From NCBI GenBank assembly GCA_963792705.1, contig CAWBXD010000001.1, positions 434,001 to 498,000 on the forward strand: a stretch of 64,000 nt of DNA, given 5' to 3'. Positions 9,292 to 17,260 of the stretch are shown in pieces. A program made the position numbers and the translations under genes. The notes beneath the pieces were generated by a model, which made no database searches, was not told the origin of the DNA, and was given only the letters and a program-made list of their open reading frames with translations. How positions within the stretch are numbered: the first letter of the stretch is position 1; each line of letters starts with the position of its first letter. This DNA is from JBBQVS01 sp963792705 (GTDB taxonomy: Bacteria > Chloroflexota > Ktedonobacteria > Ktedonobacterales > Ktedonobacteraceae).

Positions 9292-10326
9292 ATGCCCTCA
9301 TTTAACGACCTTTATGTCCGCAACATTTTCCTTCTGGGCAAGAACGGGCCGGGTATAAGCTCCCTTGGCAGTCCTGCCGCCTTAGCTTTTCACAAAGAAG
9401 ATGAGAATATTATCGCGCTCAGGGCAATCGTGACTAGAACCCCAAGACCGCAGAAGCGCGAAAGTGATCGCGTCGTTTCCTTGTTGGAGATGCTGTACGA
9501 CCTGCCGCAGTCGCTCAGAGATGGCCGTATCTCCTGGTTGCTGCTACCAGGAGAAGAGACACCTTCTACCATCGTCATCCATAAGGACCTGACGACGGAA
9601 AATATCATTCAACTTGCTACATCGAGACTTGTGCGTCTCAACCTGGAAAACAGAGCGAGGAGTAGCTTCAGCCCGAATTATCTCCGTAAGCTTAAGGAGA
9701 GCAGACAACAGGCGCGAGAACTGGCCGCCAATGCCACACTTGAGAACTCAGAGCCTCTTGCTGCTTACTTGGAGCAAGCGTCTCCTCCACAAGTAGTGGA
9801 GCCGCAACGAACAATGTCCTCTACAGCTAGTATTGTCATCAACCCGCCCATTGAAACCATCTTTCCCTACCTATCCGATCCACAATATGTTCTCTTCGGG
9901 CCAGAGAACTCCGAGGGGCAAAGTGAAGAAGTCAAACTTACCTATCGTTTCTTCGGCATCCCTATTACTCTTAAAGGCAAGCGTTTTCACATCAATGAAA
10001 CACACCAACTCACTCCATATCCTATTGGTCTAGGGACAATCTTCGAGCGGATTGGGACCTTACATGGGCACATCTACAAGAGCAAGGTGAAGATTACTGA
10101 ATACAAGCCGCCCAGGAACATCACGTTCACTACCTATAGCCCTGTTCTCATACGCTACAGCATAGCATTGACGCCTACAAACGGGAACACCCGCCTCACT
10201 ATGAATATAACGCTAAGTAGCGGATGTCACCCATTTATTAGGTTCATTTGAACCTCTATGGTAAAACAAGAACTGCAAAAGGGCTTGAAGCACTTGAAGG
10301 CAACGCTGGAAAGCCTAAACGTATAG
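9292..10326 (+). pseudogene. SRPBCC (START-like) domain protein with an in-frame TGA
   Basis: ATG 9292 follows GAAAGG by about 11 bases. The first 319 codons contain an unrecognised N-terminal half and, from about residue 180, a SRPBCC/polyketide-cyclase-like fold: SIVINPPIETIFPYLSDP at its start, then a beta-rich stretch ending in TRLTMNITLSSGC. This fold normally ends in a long helix. Here TGA at 10249-10251 stops translation just before it, but the same frame continues with SMVKQELQKGLKHLKATLES up to TAG 10324-10326, which is the missing helix. The stop fits TGG to TGA. So either the protein has lost its last 25 residues or the stop is an error or is read through. Ligand unknown. Confidence 0.65.
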
Positions 10327-10342
10327 ATAGGAAGACTCCTAG

Positions 10343-10561
10343 TTAAAGTTTTTCCCACTCTTCCTTACTAACTTTAGCCTGTCTTAGTATTTTTACTAAA
10401 AAGTCCAGTCCAATATCACCTTTATGTGGATTAGGTACTGTAATACTCAAGTCTCCCTTTATCATAAACTGATGCTTCCCGCCTGAGAATGGACCTTCAA
10501 ATCCTACTTTTTTAGGATAATATACAAGGTCTTTACGCTTTATTGGTCCAAGACGAGGCAT
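10343..10561 (-). CDS. hicA: HicA-type toxin (mRNA interferase)
   Basis: A 72-residue basic protein with the HicA/YcfA pattern: PRLGPIKRKDLVYYPKKVGF at the start (helix then strand), the active His in GGKHQFM, and the strand ITVPNPHKGDIG followed by a helix ending ILRQAKVSKEEW. HicA toxins cut mRNA and are held in check by HicB. Its ATG shares one base with the stop of the upstream hicB (TAATG), a typical coupled toxin-antitoxin layout, though here the antitoxin is first. It sits just after the broken genes of the left end. Confidence 0.8.
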   Translation of the reverse strand: MPRLGPIKRKDLVYYPKKVGFEGPFSGGKHQFMIKGDLSITVPNPHKGDIGLDFLVKILRQAKVSKEEWEKL

Positions 10562-10809
10562 TAAGCTACTTCCTTGATTATTAATTCTTTTCCCTCAATG
10601 GTAGGAAGAGGAAGGTGTTGTGCAACACGCAACAAAATCCACTCTTCCAAAACTTCCTCTAACTCCTCTCGACACACTTCCAGTGTTGCTGCATTTGCGT
10701 ATACACCCTCACACTCAGGAATTTCACCGTAGAATGTGCTATCGGAGAGGAAGATTTCGTATTTTGCTTGCCGCATTGAAGCCTTAATATACTGTGTAAG
10801 CATAAGCAC
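10561..10809 (-). CDS. hicB: HicB-type antitoxin
   Basis: An 80-82 residue protein with the partial RNase-H-like HicB fold: YEIFLSDSTFYGEIPECEGVYANAATLEVCREELEEVLEEW, corresponding to the xGxYxAxxPELPGCxAxGxTxEEAxxNxxEA pattern of HicB antitoxins. AAGGAGG lies 4 bases before GTG 10809 and 10 bases before the in-frame ATG 10803, so the start could be either. There is no obvious C-terminal DNA-binding domain, so autoregulation may rely on other means. It overlaps hicA by one base and should neutralise it. Confidence 0.78.
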   Translation of the reverse strand: MLMLTQYIKASMRQAKYEIFLSDSTFYGEIPECEGVYANAATLEVCREELEEVLEEWILLRVAQHLPLPTIEGKELIIKEVA

Positions 10810-10917
10810 TTTGCCTCCTTAATTACTCATCTTCGTCATTATCATCAGTTTCTATTCTATCTCATTTCGCAGAAGCAACAGAAGAGCTAGCATTTCATAA
10901 GTACTTTTTAAGCTGTC

Positions 10918-11739
10918 TTATCGCCTCAGTGCTTGCACAAATATCTCGGCAACGATAAGAAACACGAGGTCGAGCGCGACCAAAATGACCAGTGCGAAAT
11001 CGACGCGTGAAGAGATGAAGGTGAGCATGTGAAGCGTGGCAGTGAAGCGTTTTAGATACCAGATCAAAACGCCAACGAGCATAATCACTATCGTCAGACC
11101 GCCAACGAACCAGCGCGCGCCACGCCAATCCTGACGACTGGGCCAGAGTTCGGAGGTGACGGTGAGGATAAGATAGGGGGCGAAGAGAAGCGTCCACCAG
11201 GGCCAGCCCGGTTTGAGGAGTTGTAGATGCTGATGCACATCAAATGGGAAATCCCATAAACTATAGCCTGTCGCAACCCAGTAGAGCAAGGTGAACATTG
11301 CGATACCACCAAAGAGTGGGGCCGTACCACTAAAGCCATCGCCAATATAGCTCATGAGGCGTCCCTGTGGGCGAACGTATTGTACCTCGCCTAGCTGTAG
11401 CGATTGACGACCACCACTACGCATAACGCGTCCATCAGGGTTGCGTTGCGCCATTGGCTTGATACGAAAAAGCGTGATGCTGGTAATACGAAAATCGAAC
11501 GGCGTGAAAAGCAATACCACGAGGGCATGACTGAGTTCATGCAAAATAACGCCGGGAGCATTGAACCAGAACCAGACAAGTAATCCTTTTTCTCCCATCA
11601 GACGATAGCCAATCTCATCAACACGCTTACGCAACTCTTTACGCGTCAAACGTAGGAGCAGAAAGAGTGCAATAACGCCGCCTATGATGAGCCACGGCTG
11701 ATATGGGGCGATTTGTGCCATCAGTGCTGTATCAGTCAT
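10918..11739 (-). CDS. M50-like membrane metalloprotease
   Basis: A 273-residue integral membrane protein with a first helix at 17-31, then HELSHA (His67, Glu68, His71), the HExxH zinc motif lying in a hydrophobic stretch as in site-2-protease/M50 peptidases that cut within membranes. Three to four further hydrophobic segments follow (TAPLFGGIAMFTLLYWVA, WWTLLFAPYLILTV, WFVGGLTIVIMLVGVLIW, FALVILVALDLVFLIVA). I do not see a clear NPDG motif after the HExxH; NPDG does occur in a loop (RNPDGRVM) but in another context. It is last in a minus-strand run, 27 bases after the MFS gene. Substrate unknown. Confidence 0.7.
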   Translation of the reverse strand: MTDTALMAQIAPYQPWLIIGGVIALFLLLRLTRKELRKRVDEIGYRLMGEKGLLVWFWFNAPGVILHELSHALVVLLFTPFDFRITSITLFRIKPMAQRNPDGRVMRSGGRQSLQLGEVQYVRPQGRLMSYIGDGFSGTAPLFGGIAMFTLLYWVATGYSLWDFPFDVHQHLQLLKPGWPWWTLLFAPYLILTVTSELWPSRQDWRGARWFVGGLTIVIMLVGVLIWYLKRFTATLHMLTFISSRVDFALVILVALDLVFLIVAEIFVQALRR

Positions 11740-11766
11740 GCCTTTGCGGTCCCCAATACTACGCTT

Positions 11767-13176
11767 CTAAACACTTGCATTTACCTCTTGCTTATCTGGT
11801 TCCTCGTTCGCGGTCATCTCACGCGGATGCTTGCGTTGATAATACATGCCCCATATTCCAAAGCCAATCGAACAGATGGACATCAAGTACAGTACCTTGT
11901 CGATACCAGAAATGTCTGCAAAAGCACCGATAAAAAGAATAATCGGTATCGCAAACGCATTATATAACATAAGCTGTAAGGCAAGAACACGCCCCTTGAT
12001 CCAATCCGGTGTTTGCTCTTGCATCGCTGTCTGTGCAGGGATGTTGACGAAATCAAGGCCGAAACCAGCACAAAACATAAAGAACGCGATCACAACCAGT
12101 AACAATGGGTTTGTGTTCCATCCGTGAGGCTGTAACGTCCTTGCGATGATTGTCGTGACTGGCAGTAGCAGTGTCGCAATGGCTAAAATCACTGTACCGA
12201 TAAAGATGGCACGAGAGCGTCCAATACGTATCGTGATACGTGGCATAAAGATTGAACCTAGCACTAGACCAATCCCTGCTGGCGCGAAGATGAACGCCAT
12301 ATCACGTGCGGGCAGATGCAATAGACTTGTTACAATCGGCGTAGCAAGCTCACCAATAACCAGGATGAGGACACCCGCAAACGAGAGTTGTACAACCGAT
12401 AGGAAAAGTCGTTTGTTACGGCGAATAAAGCTCCACCCCTGTAACATCTCGCTCCACACATTGCCCATAATATTAAGTGTTTCGGCAGCGACCGGAGTAT
12501 TGCTCGCTTTACTAACGCTCATACCCGCTTTTTGTTTGAAGCTTGCCGATGGAATAGACCCGACAAGTAGAGCACAGACGATATAGAGTACTCCAATAAT
12601 CGTATAGAGCTGATCAACGGGATGAATTGTAAACTGTGCAACAGTGAATATAGGTAACACACTGAGTGCGATAGGAGCTAAAAGGATAAAGCCAAGTGCT
12701 TGTGAAAGCATAAAGGTGATATTGAACAATGATAGCGCGGGCATCAGTTCGTCTTCATTCACTAGTAGTGGAATAGACGAGCCTTCTGCTGGCGAGAAGA
12801 ATTGTCCAATGACTGAGATAAGAAAGGTAAGTAGATATACTGGCACAAGTTGATGACGATTGAAAAGTAGCGAGATGACAAAAATGAATGTCGCGGCAGC
12901 ACGAAGCAGATTGCTTCCCCATAGGACACGCCGTTTATCCATGCGATCCACAAACACACCAGCAGGCGCGCTGAAGAGGAATGCAGGTAGGCTGAAGCAG
13001 ATAATAGCAAGTCCAACTAGTGTTGTTGAACCTGTGACCTCTTCAATAAGTACTAGAAGCGCATAGTTGGACGCGTTGAGTATGGTCATAGAGATGAGTT
13101 GAGCCAGCCAGAGTCTAAGGAAGTTTCTCTTTTTAAGGAGTGTGAGAAATCCACTATTTTGTGTGGCTACCGCCAT
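11767..13176 (-). CDS. MFS transporter, probable drug efflux type
   Basis: A 469-residue protein with twelve predicted membrane segments. The loop after helix 2 has GVFVDRMDKRRVL, the classic MFS motif A (GxxxDRxxRR), and the second half has a matching loop (MPRITIRIGRSR). The pattern is closest to macrolide/multidrug efflux relatives (MFS_3-like), so proton-driven export of a small molecule is the likely role. ATG 13176 follows AGAAGGAG. It lies 18 bases after the DUF951 gene and is followed by the M50 protease, in a run that starts with mscS. The substrate cannot be told from sequence. Confidence 0.85.
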   Translation of the reverse strand: MAVATQNSGFLTLLKKRNFLRLWLAQLISMTILNASNYALLVLIEEVTGSTTLVGLAIICFSLPAFLFSAPAGVFVDRMDKRRVLWGSNLLRAAATFIFVISLLFNRHQLVPVYLLTFLISVIGQFFSPAEGSSIPLLVNEDELMPALSLFNITFMLSQALGFILLAPIALSVLPIFTVAQFTIHPVDQLYTIIGVLYIVCALLVGSIPSASFKQKAGMSVSKASNTPVAAETLNIMGNVWSEMLQGWSFIRRNKRLFLSVVQLSFAGVLILVIGELATPIVTSLLHLPARDMAFIFAPAGIGLVLGSIFMPRITIRIGRSRAIFIGTVILAIATLLLPVTTIIARTLQPHGWNTNPLLLVVIAFFMFCAGFGLDFVNIPAQTAMQEQTPDWIKGRVLALQLMLYNAFAIPIILFIGAFADISGIDKVLYLMSICSIGFGIWGMYYQRKHPREMTANEEPDKQEVNASV

Positions 13177-13194
13177 ACCGTCAGCTCCTTCTAG

Positions 13195-13419
13195 CTAGGC
13201 TTCGTTGAAAAAATCATCGACAGGTTTTTCTATACGCGGCAATACTTGCTTGGTACGACGTGCAACTTCTGAACGTGGTAACAGGACGCGCCGTCCACAG
13301 CGTTCACAACGCAGACCAATATCGGCCCCAAGGCGTACAACCTCCCAATCAAAATTACCGCAGGGATGTTGTTTCCGCAGACGTAAACGGTCTCCCAATT
13401 GAAACTGCATCGGTTCCAT
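13195..13419 (-). CDS. DUF951 family protein
   Basis: A 74-residue protein that fits the DUF951 family throughout: FQLGDRLRLRKQHPCG, then WEVVRLGADIGLRCERCGRRVLLPRSEVARR. Four cysteines/histidine (HPCG and CxxC) suggest a small zinc ribbon. It is usually found near nadD, mechanosensitive channel or replication genes in Firmicutes and Chloroflexi, as here. Function not established. It sits 24 bases after nadD and 18 before the MFS gene. Confidence 0.9.
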   Translation of the reverse strand: MEPMQFQLGDRLRLRKQHPCGNFDWEVVRLGADIGLRCERCGRRVLLPRSEVARRTKQVLPRIEKPVDDFFNEA

Positions 13420-13443
13420 ACAATATCACACTTTCTGAGAACG

Positions 13444-14118
13444 CTAGTGTTTCTCCCCTTCATCCTCGACATCTGTATGCTGATATAAACGATTCTCTTT
13501 GATATACGTTTCAACTGCCTCTGGGGTCTGATATTTAACGGGTCTTCTTTCGGCAACACGCCGCCGTAAGTCCGTCGCAGATATTTCTAGTTGCGGTGCC
13601 TGTACAACAAGCAGTCGTTGCAGGATACCGGGCAGACGTTGTTCTAATACCTTGTTGTATTCGTGATCTTCCTCATAACCTGGACGCCTGACCGCTACAA
13701 GATGTGTTACTTCCGTGAGTATCTCGGCAGCTTTGTACCATGTGTGCAACTCTTCCAGGCTATCCCAACCAATGATAAAGGAGAGTGCAGTATTTGCACC
13801 CCATTGTTCTCGTAAAGTACGAAGGGTATCAACCGTATATGATGGTCCTGTACGCTCAATTTCCATGCGTGAAAGTGAAAAATGAGGGTTGGATGCAAGT
13901 GCTAACTCAAGCATCTCTACTCTATGCTGGACCTCAGTGATAGCGTGTCCAGCTTTGTGAGGAGGCTGTCCCGCAGGAATAAAAACGACTTTCGTAAGCT
14001 GAAGTGCTGAGTGGACTTCCTCTGCAATGACAAGATGCCCATAATGAATAGGATCAAACGTGCCGCCTATGACACCTATATGTATCGTCGGCTGCTCGGT
14101 GTGTTGCTGCGTATTCAA
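13444..14118 (-). CDS. nadD: Nicotinate-nucleotide adenylyltransferase NadD
   Basis: NadD joins nicotinate mononucleotide to AMP to make deamido-NAD in NAD synthesis. The sequence has the nucleotidyltransferase loop GGTFDPIHYGHL, the PPHK loop (FIPAGQPPHKAG), SYTVDTLRTLREQ, and the C-terminal LEISATDLRRRVAERRPVKY, a variant of the ISSTxIR motif. I placed the start at TTG 14118 because AGAGGA lies six bases upstream; a GTG 21 bases further up (14139) keeps the frame but would put the ribosome binding site inside the gene. Second gene of the mscS-nadD-DUF951-MFS-M50 run. NadK lies 21 kb away. Confidence 0.93.
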   Translation of the reverse strand: MNTQQHTEQPTIHIGVIGGTFDPIHYGHLVIAEEVHSALQLTKVVFIPAGQPPHKAGHAITEVQHRVEMLELALASNPHFSLSRMEIERTGPSYTVDTLRTLREQWGANTALSFIIGWDSLEELHTWYKAAEILTEVTHLVAVRRPGYEEDHEYNKVLEQRLPGILQRLLVVQAPQLEISATDLRRRVAERRPVKYQTPEAVETYIKENRLYQHTDVEDEGEKH

Positions 14119-14187
14119 TAAGCGTCCTCTTCTCCGCACAAGTGTTCTACTGGTATGTAAAAATGGAATTTCTCTTTGTATCGTGTA

Positions 14188-15264
14188 CTATACGTCACCA
14201 GCAGACTCTTTCACAACTAGCTCTGCGTTCGGCAGAGTCTTGTGCAAAGTATACATTACATCTGATACCGCCGAAAGCTCACGCGGTGCAACCCAGAAAC
14301 GAATGGTTAGAGTAATCGTTGTTGCGGTGTAACTGCTGATGAAAATTTTTGGTTCTGGCTTCTCGATCACATTCTTAAGTTCTTTAATCGCGCTTAGTAT
14401 TTTTTCGGTTGTTTCATCCTTCACATATTCTTCTTGTGGCAGTGTCGCAGTAAGTGTTGCGCGGCGTTCGCCAAAATAAGAATTGTTAACGACAATGCTA
14501 CCGAAGACAAGACTATTCGGTATTGTGACCTCTTCGCCGCTCACGAGACGCAGCTTTGTTGCGCGAAGTTCGATATTTTGTACATCTCCAACATAATTCA
14601 TTGTCGTAAATGTACTAATCTGGTCTCCAATACGAAAAGGTCTTTCAGCCAGGAGATACACGCCCGCCACCAGGTCTTTCAAAATGTCTTGCAGTGATAC
14701 GCCTATAGCGACCGTAACCACACCGACGGCAGCCACTGGAAATGTGAGTGAGATATTCCAAATGGACAATATCCAGAAGAAGGTAAAGGTGAGAACGATA
14801 AAGTAAAATATCCGTCCAATAAGTGTGCGAATATTGACATCAATGCGGTTTTCCATCAGGTTGCGGACGATAAGCCGTTGTATCGTTCGTGCGAAGCCAA
14901 TACCCAGCACAATAAGGAGGATTGTTCCAAAAAACTTAGAGACTATGCCTGCAATGAGGGTGTTATCAACATTAGCAAAACCTAATTGTTGCTTGGAGAC
15001 CTCCCAATAAAAATATATAAGCAATGGATTCCATATGAGCGGAATGCCAAAGCCTGCAAGAGAAAGCGGTATTAATGTGACAAGCACACCTAGCGTCTGT
15101 ATAATCCAGGTATCAAGAACCGTCTTTTTGAGGCTGCGTACTAACATATGGCGGAGTGCGAGGCCAATTCCGAGCGCGACACCAAAAGTTACTATTGTCA
15201 ATATAATACTTAATGTTATCATTGTTTCAGTCATCCGAGCAGAAAAATTTGTAGCTAAAACCAT
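14188..15264 (-). CDS. Small-conductance mechanosensitive channel, MscS family
   Basis: MscS channels open under membrane tension and release solutes after osmotic downshock. The 358-residue protein has about five membrane segments, with pore helix and beta domain around FPVAAVGVVTVAIGVSLQDILKDLVAGVYLLAERPFRIGDQI, the most conserved part of the family. VTIPNSLVFGSIVVNNS follows, then an alpha/beta C-terminal domain. Start: ATG 15264 has no strong ribosome binding site; an internal ATG ten codons on (MTETM) is possible. It begins the minus-strand run that continues with nadD. Confidence 0.9.
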   Translation of the reverse strand: MVLATNFSARMTETMITLSIILTIVTFGVALGIGLALRHMLVRSLKKTVLDTWIIQTLGVLVTLIPLSLAGFGIPLIWNPLLIYFYWEVSKQQLGFANVDNTLIAGIVSKFFGTILLIVLGIGFARTIQRLIVRNLMENRIDVNIRTLIGRIFYFIVLTFTFFWILSIWNISLTFPVAAVGVVTVAIGVSLQDILKDLVAGVYLLAERPFRIGDQISTFTTMNYVGDVQNIELRATKLRLVSGEEVTIPNSLVFGSIVVNNSYFGERRATLTATLPQEEYVKDETTEKILSAIKELKNVIEKPEPKIFISSYTATTITLTIRFWVAPRELSAVSDVMYTLHKTLPNAELVVKESAGDV

Positions 15265-15349
15265 CGTATAATAAAAAGCTCAACAATATTCAAGATTATG
15301 TTGAGCGCATTATAACATACCTTACCTAGGAGGTCCCTACACAAAAACA

Positions 15350-15775
15350 TCATCTGCAACCATGCGAAGGTGCCGTTGACCACGTAGAACCACTCGATAG
15401 TATCGAACCATCCGACGATTGCGTTGTAATCGTAATGACGCCTGCTGTTACGTATGATGAGTGCGTGATAGGAGTTGCTGTTCCTTCGACTATGACATCA
15501 ATAGCTGATTGTATCAGTACAATACAGTTTTGTTTTCCTGAATTTTTTACCATTATTCGTTCAGGCCCATACGAGGTGCTTATCGCAAGTGGAACGAGAA
15601 AAACGGCAAGAAGCAGGAGTGTTCTCAAACTTGAGGTGTATACCTGTCTCCAACGTGTTTTTATAAGAATGTTTTGGGTAGCTAACCAGGAAAGCGGACC
15701 GCTACCACGTTTGCCAATCGGCTCAAGATCGGTAATCTCAAACTCAAAGTCGTTTATATCGTTGTCATCACTCAA
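15350..15775 (-). CDS. Membrane-anchored protein, probably C-terminally truncated
   Basis: 141 residues: an acidic cytoplasmic head (DDNDINDFEFEITDLEPIG), a basic stretch, a membrane helix (TLLLLAVFLVPLAIST) and a short outer part that ends abruptly in low-complexity SDGSILSSGSTW. Proteins with this head and helix in Ktedonobacteria usually carry a long extracellular repeat domain; here only its start seems to be left. Just beyond the stop, at 15332-15342, lies GGTCCCTACAC reading on the plus strand, the same end sequence as the dispersed palindromes, so a repeat-linked rearrangement may have cut the gene. No family name can be given. Confidence 0.5.
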   Translation of the reverse strand: MSDDNDINDFEFEITDLEPIGKRGSGPLSWLATQNILIKTRWRQVYTSSLRTLLLLAVFLVPLAISTSYGPERIMVKNSGKQNCIVLIQSAIDVIVEGTATPITHSSYVTAGVITITTQSSDGSILSSGSTWSTAPSHGCR

Positions 15776-16049
15776 TGCACACCTCGTATCGCAAAATACA
15801 GTTTCCTACGTATAATAAGGATAGTAGAAATGTATTGCTTTGTAAAGGTATTCAGGAATCTTAGCCAAAAGTGTCTTTACAGTTTTTTTACAGCTTCTAG
15901 TGCCTTTTTTGATACCCATAGTATAGTATAAAGCTTATAAGGATATTCCAAGAGTTAAAGAGAAATATAGTAGAGACAAACGTTGTAATTGCCTATTCGC
16001 TCATAAGTTCGCACCATTGGACTTCTCTCGAAAGGGTATGAATATACTC

Positions 16050-16514
16050 ATGAAAAAATTTATTGTTGCGGTCGTCATTATAGCCGCTTTCGTTCTTTAT
16101 AGCTTTACGTATCACGCAAGTTCTGTTGCGCTCGTACCAGGAACCTCCACGAAATCAAGTTCGTCTACGAGTACTTCCGCGGCTAGCACTCCGTCAACGA
16201 CCAACGGTTCGACAAACACCCCTGGTGCTCTCTATAAAGATGGCTCTTACACAGGAAGCGAAGCCGATGCACAATGGGGCTATATACAGGTCAAAGCAAT
16301 CATCAAGAACGGTAGGATATCGGATGTGCAGTTTTTACAGTATCCTAATGAACGGAATCGCTCAATAGAGATCAATAATTACGCTGATCCTCAACTTACA
16401 AGCGAGGCCATTCAAGCACAAAGTGCCAATGTCGATGTCATAACTGGAGCAACTGATTCAAGCGAAGCGTTCATACAATCGCTCTCAAATGCTCTTTCGC
16501 AAGCAAAAGCATAA
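16050..16514 (+). CDS. Secreted FMN-binding domain protein (RnfG/NqrC-like)
   Basis: About 154 residues: a membrane anchor (KKFIVAVVIIAAFVLYSF), a Ser/Thr-rich linker (about 35 residues), and an FMN-binding domain starting LYKDGSYTGSEADAQWGYIQV and ending DVITGATDSSEAFIQSL. The DxxTGAT[S/D] motif is where ApbE attaches FMN to threonine. So this should be an outer-face flavin carrier. AAAGGG (16031-16036) lies 13 bases before ATG 16050; ATG 16038 is too close to it and TTG 16017 has none. The next gene, two bases on, is the matching flavin transferase, and the third is a redox membrane protein. Confidence 0.85.
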   Translation: MKKFIVAVVIIAAFVLYSFTYHASSVALVPGTSTKSSSSTSTSAASTPSTTNGSTNTPGALYKDGSYTGSEADAQWGYIQVKAIIKNGRISDVQFLQYPNERNRSIEINNYADPQLTSEAIQAQSANVDVITGATDSSEAFIQSLSNALSQAKA

Positions 16515-16516
16515 CA

Positions 16517-17260
16517 ATGAAAGAAACACGCCTCCTTATGGGCATGCCTGTCACGCTCGAAGTCGTGGATGCGACTGTCACGCAAGACGATCTAGACAAC
16601 GTGTTTGCCTATTTTGTCTCTATCAATGACACCTTTAGCACCTATAAAGACACAAGTGAAATATCAAGAATAAATAATGGAGAACTTCCTATAGCCGTAG
16701 CTAGTCGGGATGTGCAAACCATTTTTGCATTGAGTACACAAACGAAAAAGGATACGCAAGGCTATTTCGATATTCAGCGTGATGATATGTACGATCCGTC
16801 AGGCATTGTAAAAGGGTGGGCTATTCACAACGCTGCACATCTACTGGCTGCAAGAGGATTTCGTAACTTTTACATAGATGCAGGTGGAGACATTCAGATA
16901 GCTGGTACGAAAGATGGGAAGTTATGGCGTGTTGGCATTCGGAATCCGTTCAATCGTAACGAGTATGTAAAAGTGCTTACGCTCACTGATCGAGGTATTG
17001 CGACCTCTGGCACAGCCATTCGTGGGCAACATATCTATAATCCACATAAACGCAACACGCCGCTCGTGGATGTTGTCAGTCTAACCGTGATTGGTCCAAA
17101 CATTTACGAGGCTGACCGCTTTGCTACGGCTGCCTTCGCAATGGGGAAAAAAGGTATACAGTTTATTGAAGCGTTAACAGGCTTTGAAGGATATATGATT
17201 GACGCTTCCGCGAGAGCAACATTTACGAGTGGTTTTGAAAGGTATGTATTACACTCATGA
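16517..17260 (+). CDS. apbE: FAD:protein FMN transferase ApbE
   Basis: ApbE takes FMN from FAD and bonds it to a threonine of partner proteins outside the membrane. The 247-residue sequence shows the family blocks: MGMPVTLEVV at the start, SRINNG, DPSGIVKGWA (nucleotide binding), FYIDAGGDIQIAG, GIATSGT, IYNPHKRNTP and YEADRFATAAFAMG with the magnesium-binding Asp. It is shorter than the usual 300-350 residues and lacks a lipoprotein signal peptide, so how it reaches the outer face is unclear. It starts two bases after the FMN-binding protein and overlaps the next gene by four bases (ATGA). Confidence 0.93.
   Translation: MKETRLLMGMPVTLEVVDATVTQDDLDNVFAYFVSINDTFSTYKDTSEISRINNGELPIAVASRDVQTIFALSTQTKKDTQGYFDIQRDDMYDPSGIVKGWAIHNAAHLLAARGFRNFYIDAGGDIQIAGTKDGKLWRVGIRNPFNRNEYVKVLTLTDRGIATSGTAIRGQHIYNPHKRNTPLVDVVSLTVIGPNIYEADRFATAAFAMGKKGIQFIEALTGFEGYMIDASARATFTSGFERYVLHS

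Noticed and set aside
482..10326. A changed genetic code (TGA as Trp, TAA as Gln)
   Set aside because: TGA ends mutS and both TAA and TGA end many other intact genes here; only three surface or accessory genes are affected.
12146..12586. Plus-strand open frame of 146 codons
   Set aside because: Lies antisense within the MFS transporter; its composition is what the opposite strand of helices gives.
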